Shown piece by piece: positions 10,001 through 18,817 of a stretch of DNA of 20,580 bases. Both the position numbers and the translations under genes were made by a program. Below the pieces are notes generated by a model. It did no database searches, was not told the DNA's origin, and saw only the letters and a list, made by a program, of their open reading frames with translations. Position 1 is the first letter of the stretch. Each line of letters begins with the position of its first letter. This stretch comes from Fonticula-like sp. SCN 57-25. Taxonomy: Eukaryota > Nucleariida > Rotosphaerida. The stretch is from NCBI GenBank assembly GCA_001724245.1, contig MEDX01000089.1:1-20580 (forward strand). Direction: 5' to 3'.

Positions 10001-10472
10001 CGCCCACAAAGATGAGGCCAGTCACCATGTCCTTGTGGCCGCGCAGGCGGAAGAGGCCCTGCTCGGAGAGGACATCCCACAGGATGACGCACGTGTCCTT
10101 GCCGCCGCTCGCTAGCCGCGAGCACGTAGCATCAAACGCGAGGCTCGTGACGGCGCCGCGATGACCCGTAAAGACGATCGAGTATGTGTTTGTCTCGAGG
10201 CTCCAGAGGCGAATGACGCCGTCCGCGTAGCCGACCGCGACGAGAGACGCGCGATCCCCGTGCCCGCGCGCGAGGCATGTCACCTCGGAGCGCTCGCCAC
10301 GCCACGTGGTGCGCTCTGTGCCGCGGCGCGTGTCCCACAAAACAACATTCTCGCACGCCGCAGAGATGGCGAGCTTGCCGTCTTCGTCAAAGAGAGCAGC
10401 GGGGCTCGCCTCGTGGCCGACGACGAGGCCAAAGGTGCCGAGCGCCTCGTACCGAAGATACGACTTTACCAT
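7068..10472 (-). CDS. WDR3: WDR3 / Utp12 (Dip2), small-subunit processome WD40 protein
   Basis: Minus-strand join 10472-9167, 8883-8135, 7880-7068, giving 955 residues; human WDR3 is 943. Utp12 is part of the UTP-B module of the SSU processome and acts in the nucleolus in 18S rRNA maturation. The start MVKSYLRYEALGTFGLV matches the family N-terminus. An in-frame ATG at 10586 would add 38 unmatched residues. Two WD40 propellers span about 1-390 and 410-720. Diagnostic stretches include VDTLKFFLSLYGHKLP, LDFGDCHKSMHAH and SASHDRSLRVWERT. An acidic linker (Asp/Glu runs) lies between the propellers. The Utp12 C-terminal helical domain covers about 770-930, and the tail is Lys/Gly-rich, suiting nucleolar RNA contact. 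Introns are 283 nt (phase 1) and 254 nt (phase 0). A Gly-Ala-Asp-Ser repeat inserted before the Utp12 domain is a local oddity. Confidence 0.97.
7537..7596 (-). repeat. 12-bp coding minisatellite in WDR3 exon 3
   Basis: Degenerate tandem copies of a unit like CCCCTGAATCCG. On the minus strand they encode a Ser-Gly-Ala-Asp-rich spacer just before the Utp12 domain. The human protein has a different linker here, so this looks like lineage-specific slippage in a flexible loop. Confidence 0.75.
9053..9160. repeat. CATGATC-rich tandem repeat in WDR3 intron 1
   Basis: About ten imperfect copies of a roughly 10-13 bp unit around CACATGATCCC or ATACATGATC lie wholly inside WDR3 intron 1. Its minus-strand translation (IMYGIM-like) is an artefact of the repeat and is not coding. 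Confidence 0.8.
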
Positions 10473-10795
10473 GCACGCTGCACCGCCGCACTGTCCGCGA
10501 GTGTCACAGTTCAATTGCGTTCCGGAATTGTCGATCCGGAAGTGTCGATCCAGAATCGAGTTGATCGCGATCAGGTTGGAATGCATTATTTTTTGAATCG
10601 TTTGGTGGGGAACTTTCACTGCCTTTGAAAACAGCAGCGGCCCGCCGCCTCCACGATCGCACGACGCGCGCACGCCTGGCAGTGATCTGGATGGACGCGC
10701 AGCAATAGCCATTTGAAGGAATTTGAATTAAGTTGTAGTTAATTAGCTGATCGTCAGTCGTTTGTGAATCGGACCATCTTACCGCATTGCCCGCC
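10473..10795. promoter_or_regulatory. Bidirectional promoter between WDR3 and the ArfGAP-PH-LIM gene
   Basis: The two start codons are 323 bp apart and point away from each other. The interval has no supported gene: the minus-strand frame that continues upstream from WDR3 shows no homology. It contains TCGATCC/GGATCGA-like inverted elements near 10530-10560 and an AT-rich patch at 10725-10750, but no motif I can assign firmly. Confidence 0.5.
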
Positions 10796-12850
10796 ATGAA
10801 CACGAACGATGCGCGCAGCCTCATCACGAGCCTCGTCGTGACGCATCCCGAGAACCAGGTCTGCTTTGACTGCAACGGCCCCAAGGCGCACTACGTCGTC
10901 GCTGACTATGGCATCTTTGTGTGCGAAGCCTGCTCCGAATCGCACGCCATGATCAGCACGACCAAGGGCAAGTCGATCCTCACCGAGGAGCATGTGTGGA
11001 CCGAGGACGAGATGCTCGCGCTGCAGCTTGGCGGCAATGCGCGCGCAAAGCTGTACTTTGAGAGGGCGTTTCTGCCGACAAAGGCAGTGGGGCGGGGCGC
11101 GATCAAGCAAAAGTATGTCGGCCAGGCGGCGGAAGAGTACAAGACAAAGCTGCAGTACGACTGTAGGCTCGCTTTCAAGCGGTACGAGGATAAGTGTAAA
11201 GGGAAGAATGAAAGAGGAAAGAGGAAGAAAAAGAGAAAAAGAAGGGTTAAGGTCGTGTAGCGCATTGTTTATAGTGTTTGGCTGTGCTTTATTGGTTTTT
11301 GTTAGTTTGTTGATTTGTGTCAGATTTTGGTCATTTTGGTGCGATTTTTGCCAATTTGTGTGATTTTAGTGTGATTTTGATCGTTTTTGTGCAATTTTCG
11401 TGATTTTGGTGCCATTTCATCCATTTTTCGCACTTTTACCCCCTTTTTTCTAATCCTCTTCTTCCCCAGTGGCGTCACACTAAACATCACGGTCACCTCC
11501 ACGCTCCGCCTCGACCAACAAAGCACCTTTGAAACGATCTCCTCCCCCAAATTCAAAGACAACGACATGGAAGGCTGGCTCCTCAAGTACTCCCACGGCG
11601 GCACATTCCGCCGCAAAGGCTTCCAGCGGCGCTACGTGGTCCTCAAAAACAACTGCCTCTACTTTTTCAAGAGCCCCTCAAATACCGAGCCCTATAATCA
11701 AATGACCACGCCGAACCAGTTTTTGTCGTCGGTTGACGGGAAAAGGCAGGCGTATTGCTTTGAGCTGGGTGACGTGAAGAGTGCGGGGAGTTTTATGTTG
11801 AGTGCGGAGAATGCGCAGGATTATCAGTTGTGGGTTAGTAAGCTGATTCAGAAGGGGTCGGTGATCTTGAAGGACGATGATGGTGCGTTAAAGGAAAAGA
11901 ATGGAGATATATGTGTCGTTTTTATGTCGTTTTAGTCGTTTTTTGTGTGATTTGTTGTGTCGTTTTTGTGTTGTTTTTGGTCATTTTTGGTTACTTTTGT
12001 TCATTTTTATGACATTCTGTGTCATTTTTGGTCATTTTTATGACAATCTGTGCCATTCTTGCGCACTTTTTACAGTCTTTTTACCCACTTTTGCACACTT
12101 TTGCCCACTTTTTTCCCACCTTACTCACCCACGTGGCCACCCAGGTGATGTCCTTCTTGAAAATGACGTCAGCACAATGCGCCAGCTCTCCATCGGCGAC
12201 CTTGCCCGCCCCCGACTCCGCCCCGATCTCGGCAGCCACCTCTTCCGCGCCGCCAACGACGCTTCCCAGGACGACCTCAGCCACGTGGCCGTTGACGACT
12301 CGCCCACGCAAGCCACTTCTGACCACGTGGTCATTCATGTGGTGACGGACACCGAGGCCGTGGTGGTGTGCGCGGCGTGCCAGACGCGCATCGTGGCGGG
12401 GTATGAGGCGGCGACGCTGAAGAAGGGAGAGGCGGTGTATCATGCGGAGCATCTTTGCTGTGACGCTTGTTTGGTACGTGAAGAAAAGAGGAAGAAATGG
12501 GGAAGAAATGGGACAGGATCGTGACCGGATCGTGATCGGATCGTGATCGGATCGACATCTGATGTTGGCGGGAAGATCTGATGATGCGTGAAAAGTTAAA
12601 GTTTTGTGTCTTATTTGTCATTTAATACGTTTCAAAACACTCTATAATTATTCTTTTTCGTTCTTTCTTTTGCTTTTTGCCTTCTTTTTCCTTTTTCCCT
12701 CCTTTACTTTTGCTGACATTTTCGCAGGAACCGATCAAGAGTCGGTGTTTCTTCCAGGATCAGCGCATGTACTGCGAGAATGACGTTCGATCGCCTCCGC
12801 CAGAGGACGCAGCGGAGGTGCCGCGAGTGCTCACGGACACGGCCGTGTGA
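10796..12850 (+). CDS. ArfGAP-PH-LIM fusion protein, probable pseudo-GAP
   Basis: Join 10796-11181, 11470-11882, 12145-12473, 12728-12850, giving 416 residues; intron phases 2, 1 and 0 all fit. Residues 1-115 are an ArfGAP zinc finger: C23-x2-C26-x16-C43-x2-C46, then a GNARAKLYFE helix. The family motif G-I-H-R after the last cysteine reads E-S-H-A here, so the arginine finger that stimulates GTP hydrolysis on Arf is missing. Residues about 162-258 are a PH domain (MEGWLLKYSHGGTFRRKGFQ, then RRYVVL and NCLYFF) close to cytohesin-type phosphoinositide-binding PH domains. Residues 342-395 are one LIM domain with ligands C342, C345, H366, H369, C372, C375, C392, D395; His replaces the usual Cys at position 369. 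A membrane-recruited adaptor at Arf sites is the likely role. The donor of intron 1 could instead be GTGTAA about 14 bases further on. I know no other ArfGAP-PH-LIM protein. Confidence 0.82.
12515..12560 (+). repeat. GGATCGTGATC tandem repeat in intron 3 of the ArfGAP-PH-LIM gene
   Basis: Four to five imperfect copies of a 10-11 bp unit around GGATCGTGATC, just inside the intron. It belongs with other GATC-rich intronic repeats in this window. Confidence 0.7.
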
Positions 12851-13173
12851 TATCCATATGATCATATATTTCATCCCGCATGACATTCATGTAGAATTAA
12901 GACGCGGCGCGTTTTTTTTGTAGTGCATTTTCTTACCCAATGAATACCAATCGACAAGATCCGCTTTTGAAACTTAAGTTATTCTAAAGGTAAATTACGT
13001 ATAATAGAGCAAGTATTGTGTGAAAAGAGAGGAAAAGACGTCGAAAAACGTCGCATTATTTTCACATTTCAATTGACATGGTTCATGCGCATGTCTTCCC
13101 CATGACCCCTTCCCGATCAGTTTGCAGTTTGCATCCGCCTTCTGCGTCGACAACACATCACGCCATCGGCATC
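12851..13173. other. Intergenic, ArfGAP 3' flank and TEX261 leader
   Basis: About 320 bp with no gene. The left part is AT-rich 3' untranslated sequence. The last 100 bp could be read as an in-frame N-terminal extension of TEX261 from 13078 but lack family similarity. A minus-strand GCAAACT dimer sits at 13118-13133. Confidence 0.4.
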
Positions 13174-14261
13174 ATGATGCACTTTACGGATGTCCTTGTG
13201 TGGATAGCGGGCGCCGTCGGCTTTTGCCTCGGCACCGTGTGTCTCGGTACGCCATTTCTCTCGTTAATTTCCCTTTTTATTAATATTTATCTGCTTACCG
13301 TCCCATTTTCCTTGTCATTGCCCGATCAGCCGGGAGTCTCTACTACCTCGCCGAGATCGTCGAGGAGCACACCGTGCTCGCCCGCAAGGCCATCAAGTAC
13401 ATGACTGTCGTTGTCGTCGTTTTTCACGTTTTGCTTCTCGTATTGGACGGCTTTCCGTTCTGGCGGATCGCCTTTTCGATCGCGTGCCATGCCGTCTACT
13501 CGATGCTGCTCAAGGACTACCCGTACATTGATCTCATGTCGCCCGTGTTTATTAGCGGTGCAGGTACGAAAAGCTATGGGAAAGGGAAAGGAAGAGGAGC
13601 AGGGGAAAAGAATTGGAAGGAGATGAAAGGGGAAGGATCATGTGGACATGATCTGGTAATCATGATGTCGTGGACATCTCGTGGACATGATCCCATGAGA
13701 CTGATGCCGATCATGTGAGTGTGTAGTAGCGTGTAACACACTATTTGTGTATCATTATTTATGTAGTTTGTTCGTGTGTATTTGGTGTTTATTTCATAAT
13801 TTTTCCTTCTATTTTCATATTTGTACCTCTCTTTTGCCACATTTTTGTCCACTTTTTACCTCTTTTCCTCCATTTTTGCCCGTTTTTCCTTCCTTTTTCC
13901 CCACTTTTTCTCCACTTTCCACCCTTTTAACCCCCTTTTCCCTTCAGTCCTCGCCCTGTGCAACCACTTTATCTGGTTCTACTACTTCTCCTCCTCCTAC
14001 TACCGCTTCGTCGAGATCGTCTCCTTCTTCTCCCTCTGCGTCTGGCTGATCCCCTTCTCCTACTTTGTCTCCCTCTCAGCCAATGAGCACACGCTGCCGT
14101 CGGACTCGCTCGGAAGTGGCGGGAATGTTGGCGGGAAACGCGGCGCAGTTGGTAATAGGCTGCTGGTGCTGTTCAACTTTTTGAGGCGGAAAAAGGAGGA
14201 GATCTTGCCGTCGACGGCGGGGGTGGGCGGGCAGTATCACGTGGATGACAAGTTGTATTGA
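13174..14261 (+). CDS. TEX261: TEX261 / Svp26 family ER-Golgi membrane protein
   Basis: Join 13174-13246, 13330-13563, 13948-14261, giving 206 residues; human TEX261 is 196 and yeast Svp26 is 228. Svp26 is a cargo adaptor for COPII vesicles, sorting certain Golgi type II membrane proteins, and acts in the early secretory pathway. Family hallmarks are plain: GSLYYLAEIVEEHT after the first membrane segment, KYM before the second, then NHFIWFYYF, and LIPFSYFVSLSANEHTLPS. Four hydrophobic segments are visible (about residues 3-25, 45-62, 66-82 and 105-150 as a broad pair). Introns are 83 nt (phase 1) and 384 nt (phase 1). The start MMHFTDVLVW is chosen because it aligns with the family N-terminus; the earlier in-frame ATG at 13078 would add 32 unmatched residues. 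The C-terminal tail is Gly/Lys-rich with ILPS near the end, as in the human protein. Confidence 0.95.
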
Positions 14262-14956
14262 GTCACGTGGTGTGTGTGTCACGTGAGAAGATTATTGAGG
14301 AAATGATGTAATAAGAGTTATAAAGATTACGTATCATTACGGTAAAGAGAGGAATGGACCATATTCATTGTATGGTTCAAAGAAAAAAGTACATGGCCAC
14401 GTGGAGAGTATGAGTGTGGATAGAGTATCATTGTCCACGTGGATATATTTTAATTCATTATGGCATCATAACCCTACTTATCTACTATGCTTATTCATGC
14501 TTATCATCCACAGTGATTATCATACTGTACTATCTGATATGCCATCCATACTGTAATTATTGCCATTGCATCAACTTTCAGCTTACCCACGTGGACATAA
14601 AACTATATGAAAGAAAGCGAATGTATTGATGACGGTGAACACTATCTAATGCCAAATCACCACGTCGAGAAAGACCAAATTATTGATGCTAGCGTATGAC
14701 AAACAATTTCACAAACAAGACTAAAAGTGATTAAAAGCGACTATTCACAATTGCGCCACTTTTCCCGCCAATTCAAGCAACGAAAACTGCAAACACCCAA
14801 TGCATAATTACATATGACGACAAACGATCTCTACTTAAAGAATTCAACACCAGAAACAGTCCAATTCGAAAAATGAAACCAATCCAATTCCATATCAAAA
14901 CGACTATCCACCATTGTCCCCTCTCATTTTTCCATCTTTTTTTCTACTTGTTCCTC
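14262..14956. other. Convergent 3' spacer between TEX261 and the zinc-finger gene
   Basis: About 700 bp, AT-rich, holding the two 3' untranslated regions. No gene is seen. It carries several CACGTG palindromes, most within CCACGTGG (about 14396-14402, 14434-14441, 14587-14594), with two more at 14264-14285. Confidence 0.45.
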
Positions 14957-15344
14957 TTATGAACTGCCGACGCCGCCGTAGCCATAGGCAAGCAAGTGCG
15001 GGTGCGACGGCACAAACCGCGCCGCCGCGCCATTCTGCGCCACCGTCGGCGACGACCCCTGACTTCCCGCCCACGGCGGCGTCAAAGCACCCGAAAATGC
15101 CGTCGGCGTTGACGGCGCGCTAGGAAGGCGGCCGCTCGCAATCATGATAGGGACCGGCGGAGGCGCAGAAGTGGAAAGTGAGGACGGTTTTGACGACGTT
15201 GATGATGACGTAGGCGATGACGTCATGTCGACATCTGAAGAAGTGTTGTCGAGAAGAAGGCCGCCGACGCCGAGGCTGACGCGGCGGGGGCGGCGCGATT
15301 GGCCAAACTCGACCAGGTTGGGCTCGCTCTTGCTGCCCCTCAAC

Positions 15345-15376
<32 letters not shown>

Positions 15377-16948
15377 CTGTGATTGGTAGCGGTGGCTGAA
15401 TGTGGGCGAATGGCCGCTCGAATAGGCCGCGGGCGCTTCGGCGGCGGCGGCGGCGACGACCGACAAGGGAGGAAGCATCGCGCGGCGGTTATTATTCTCG
15501 GCAAAGAACTGGAAAAGTTCAAGGTCGGTTTCGGCCGCGCCACGTGGCCCAAAGGCAGGTGACGCCGCGGCGGAGGCGGGGTCGGCGGAGCGCTTGAGGT
15601 CGGCCTCGGAGCGGCTCATGCGCAGCCGCTTTTGGGCGACCTGCGGGCCTGATGACGTCGACGATGACGTCAGCGATGTGATGGACGGCAGCGAAAAGGG
15701 CGATGAAAGGGATGTTTTCATGCCGGATGCGCGCGGCGGCGGCGCGGCGGAAAGCGATGGGGCGGCCGACAGCGGCGAGGAGGCGGAGGAAGAGGGGGCG
15801 GTGGCGGCGGCGGAAGAGGGCGCCGCGGCGGACGACCCGCGGCGCTTGAAGCCGCCCGGCGGCGACACGTTGGTGAGCGTGCTGTAGGGGATGGCGTCGG
15901 TGTGCGACGCGCGCGGCCAGGCCATGAGGGGCGTCGCCGACGCAGGGGAAGTCGCGGACGAAGATGTGGGCGCGGCGGAGGCGAGGCGCGCGGCGGCGGC
16001 GAGCTCATTAAACATGTCGAATTGGGGGAGCGGGAACTGGAATTGCTGCTGAAAGTGCGCGAATTGGGCTTGCTGGGCTTGAAGGGTCGCCTGCTGCTGC
16101 TGGAGCATGTACTGCTGCTGGGCATGCTGATGCTGCTGCGCGGCATGCTGATGTTGAGCATGCTGATGTTGATCGAGGTGCATGTGCTGCATGACGCGGT
16201 CCTGCATGGAAATGCGGCTGTCCTGGCCCCAGTCGGGCATTGCGGCGGCGTCGGGGGCGACGTGCAGCTCGGCGTGGGCGTAGAGCTGCTGGACGTTGCT
16301 GAAGCGCTTGCCGCATCCGGATGCGGGGCACAAAAAGGGCTTGCTCGCGGCGTGAAGGGAGAGGTGCGCGTCAAAGGAGGCGCGGTCGGGGCAGGCCTGG
16401 CCGCAGACGTGGCACAAAAGTGGGGGGGATGCCGACGCCGATGCTGATCCCGATGCCGATCCCGACGGCAGGGAGGATGCCGAAGGCGATGTCGATGTCG
16501 CGGTGGCGGCGAGGCGCTGCGCGCTGTTGGCGTGGCTGCGCAGGTGCTTGCTGAGAATGTCCATGCGGGCAAAGCGCTTGCTGCAGCCCGGGACGGTGCA
16601 CGGGTACGGCTTCTCGCCCGTGTGGCTGCGCAGGTGCATGATGAGCTTCATCTTGGTGCTGAATGCCTTGCCGCCACGAGGGCAGTCGTGCCAGTGGCAG
16701 CGGCCGGACGTCGGGTCGCTGTTGCTCACGCGGCTCACGTGGAATTCCATGACGTGGCGGGCGAGCTGCGTGACTCCTTCAAAGGTGCGATCGCACAGCA
16801 CCCAGCGGCAGGCGATGATGCCGTCGTCGCCATCGTCGTCATCGCCAGCGGCGGCGGGAGGGGGGGAAGCGCCGCGCGCGGCGGCGGGGGGCGCGCCCGG
16901 CATGGGCACGCTGGGGGCGGTGTCCGTCGGCGAACGCGTCACGGCCAT
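14957..16948 (-). CDS. C2H2 transcription factor with tandem CWCH2 zinc fingers (GLI/ZIC/PacC-like)
   Basis: Single uninterrupted frame of 663 residues, the only large intronless gene here. Five C2H2 fingers: ZF1 C47-C52-H65-H70 (CRWVLC), ZF2 C84-C89-H105-H109 (CHWHDC), ZF3 C117-C122-H135-H139, ZF4 C179-C182-H195-H199, ZF5 C207-C212-H225-H229. ZF1 and ZF2 both have Cys-x-Trp-x-x-Cys, the tandem CWCH2 signature of GLI, ZIC, GLIS, AEBP2 and Rim101/PacC proteins, in which the two fingers pack together. A canonical TGEKPY linker joins ZF2 and ZF3. A Gln/His-rich block follows (about 250-310), then Ser/Ala/Pro-rich disorder and a second polyglutamine. Two similar motifs, RMSRSEADL and RGSKSEPNL, look like kinase or 14-3-3 sites, and RRPRRVSLG resembles a basophilic kinase site. 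Likely a nuclear sequence-specific regulator. Target and exact orthology are not resolvable by eye. Confidence 0.9.
15345..15379 (-). repeat. CAG repeat coding for polyglutamine in the zinc-finger gene
   Basis: A nearly pure CTG/CAG trinucleotide run on the plus strand; on the coding strand it encodes a stretch of about ten glutamines. A Gln/His block at about 16020-16200 is a more degenerate counterpart. Confidence 0.85.
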
Positions 16949-17750
16949 CAGACAAAAGTAGTCGATAGAAAAGGAAGGGGATCCCGCCGGAAAGGGCTCA
17001 CAGCAGCTTCAATCGGAAGAGACAAAACCCGAAAAAAATCTCTTTTCTCCCGAAATTTCACCAACCCTCACTGCAGTTTTTCGTGCTCGGCCCTTGTCTC
17101 TAACCTCGGATATCGCGCTCGCACCGCGGCAGCCGAAACCCGATCGCGTCGAAAAGAAGAAAAAGCACCGCCCTTCTCTTGGCAGAGCGGGTGTGTGGGT
17201 GGGGGGTAGAGGGGGCACTCGCGGTCCACCCAGCAAGTAATAAACAACGCTCATCCCGATTGGTTGAAAAAAGTGGGCAACATGCGGAAAACGCCAAATT
17301 AGTCGAATCTAATTGCCTTATATGGATGGGTTTACCTCTATTTTTGTCTAAAAAAGGGGAAAAGTCGCTTCGATGTCGTGTCATGGTTGTTCAGCGCGCT
17401 TGAGACGGTCCGGCAACGGGCGTTGAGACGATTTATCAGGTGATCGTCCGATGCGTATTTTTAGACGGCGCCAGTGGGCGTGTCGGGCACAACATTCTTC
17501 ATTCCATAACTACGCGGCGCATAACAAGCGCATAACTGAGGCCAGGGACCGATTCGGCAAGCCTAGGGGAAGGGAAGGGAGGGAAAAAAAAGAAAAGGTG
17601 TTTCAAATATGAATATGTGTCTATAGGGGGGCTGAAGCCAGGCTGAATGACGTACATTTCATGACTGTTGTTGTACATATGGGCAGTCCCCTTGGAATTC
17701 AAAGGGAACTGAAAGGGAATTCAGTGTATCATATGAGCATACCATACAAC
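16949..17750. promoter_or_regulatory. Divergent region: zinc-finger promoter and spacer
   Basis: About 800 bp with no supported gene. The part next to the zinc-finger ATG is the likely promoter and leader. A strongly purine-rich tract (GGGAAGGGAAGGGAGGG and following A/G) lies at about 17565-17597. An inverted or direct pair around GGAATTCAAAGGGAA occurs at 17693-17721. Confidence 0.4.
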
Positions 17751-18023
17751 AGTATGTAACCCACGTGGCCGCATATCGTCGGAATGAACCCTTTTCAACG
17801 TCCCACATTCACAATCTACCCCGGAATCCAGGGTATCACGAAATTCAAATTTGCAAAAAAGAATGGACCAATCAGAAGCAAGGGGCCTTGCGTCTGTCAT
17901 CATTGTTGGCGGGAAGCAAAATAGCAGCAGATGGTTCAGGCAGGGTTCAGGCATCGACGTCGATCCGGGCACTTGACACTGCGCTCCTAGCTGGACACGC
18001 TGCCACATTCACGTTATTCGTAG
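17751..18023 (+). repeat. Duplicated upstream segment, copy A
   Basis: This 273-bp block matches 18528-18817 with small indels. Shared landmarks include AGTATGTAACCCACGTGGCC (variant in copy B), CCCGGAATCCAGGGT, ATGGACCAATCAGA (a CCAAT box), TCATCATTGTTGGCGGG, and GCTGGACAC, then GTAGTTGTCAATGGATAATA. The conservation of the promoter plus the first codons shows that a locus was duplicated with its 5' control region. Confidence 0.85.
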
Positions 18024-18480
18024 TTGTCAATGGATAATACTACAAATCCTACTGTTCCGCCTTTTTTAAGCGAACCGCCGCCTTTGGTGATCACCCTTCG
18101 CGCCGGTGAGCGCGATTTTCGGCTTTCTTGGGCGCCGGGTTCCGCGCCTACCGACGGCGTATTGCAACCGGAACCCACTTTTGAGGAATCCCGTATTTTG
18201 AACAAGCTACTGGTTGGTGAAATGGCCATTCGTGACATCCGCATCCATCAACTGCAGCTACAGATTCAGTACATCCTCGAACTCAAGAAGAAAAAAAACG
18301 CCGAGCTCGAGGCCAAGATCGCCGAGCTACTCGAGAGAGAGTGACCGTCTTGCTGAAGAAGTGAAGATGCCTTGGGCAATTATTGATTCCTTCAAGAGCG
18401 GATTGGCCGAGGTTAAAAAGTACGCATCCCCATGCCATGCCACAACAGTCACCTGTTGGCAGAAACCATTATGGATAATA
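18024..18480 (+). pseudogene. Truncated, frameshifted copy A of the duplicated coiled-coil gene
   Basis: The start MDNTTNPTVPP parallels MDNTTDSTAAHPP of the intact copy, and QPEPTFEESRI parallels QPEPPIEESRI. The frame runs 106 residues into a Lys/Glu/Leu coiled coil and stops at 18344, within a GAGAGAGAG tract. Just beyond, a shifted frame continues as SDRLAEEVKMPWAIIDSF up to a donor GTACGC at 18420, homologous to the first donor of copy B. The 43-nt intron-like stretch (18420-18462) has lost the CTAAC branch site, and everything from exon 2 to the last exon of copy B is absent. Sequence after 18466 resembles that after the copy B stop codon. So copy A looks dead: a repeat-tract frameshift plus a 3' deletion. 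A 106-residue product could still be made. Confidence 0.7.
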
Positions 18481-18527
18481 TAGCACATGTAGTATTATAA
18501 TGAATAATAATATAGTATGAACACACC

Positions 18528-18817
18528 AGTATGTTACCCATGTGGCCACATATCGTCCAAAAGTATGAACCCTTTTTTTTACCCTTTCAACGCCTTACAG
18601 TAAAATCCACCCCGGAATCCAGGGTGAAACGAAATGGCAATTTGCACAAAGGAATGGACCAATCAGATGCAAGGGCCTTGCCGCTGTCATCATTGTTGGC
18701 GGGCAGCCGAAAAGCAGCAGATGGTTCAAAAGGAGCAGGCATCGACGTGCATCCCGGCGCCTGACGCCGCGCTTCTAGCTGGACACACTGAAAATTGTAC
18801 GTTATTTGTAGTTATCA
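18528..18817 (+). repeat. Duplicated upstream segment, copy B
   Basis: Second copy of the 5' control region described at 17751-18023, directly before the intact gene. The CCAAT box and the TTGGCGGG element are kept, which makes them the best candidates for functional promoter elements. Confidence 0.85.

Noticed and set aside
10473-10712. N-terminal extension of WDR3 by up to 80 residues
   Set aside because: The frame is open, but the family N-terminus starts at MVKSYLRYEALG (10472), and the extension has no similarity. An ATG at 10586 remains possible.
13078-13173. N-terminal extension of TEX261
   Set aside because: In frame, but the family begins at the first membrane segment directly after the methionine at 13174.
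15902-17209. Long plus-strand frames opposite the zinc-finger gene
   Set aside because: Produced by GC-rich codons of the zinc-finger gene; compositions are Arg/Gly/Ala-rich without domains, while the minus strand has five intact zinc fingers.
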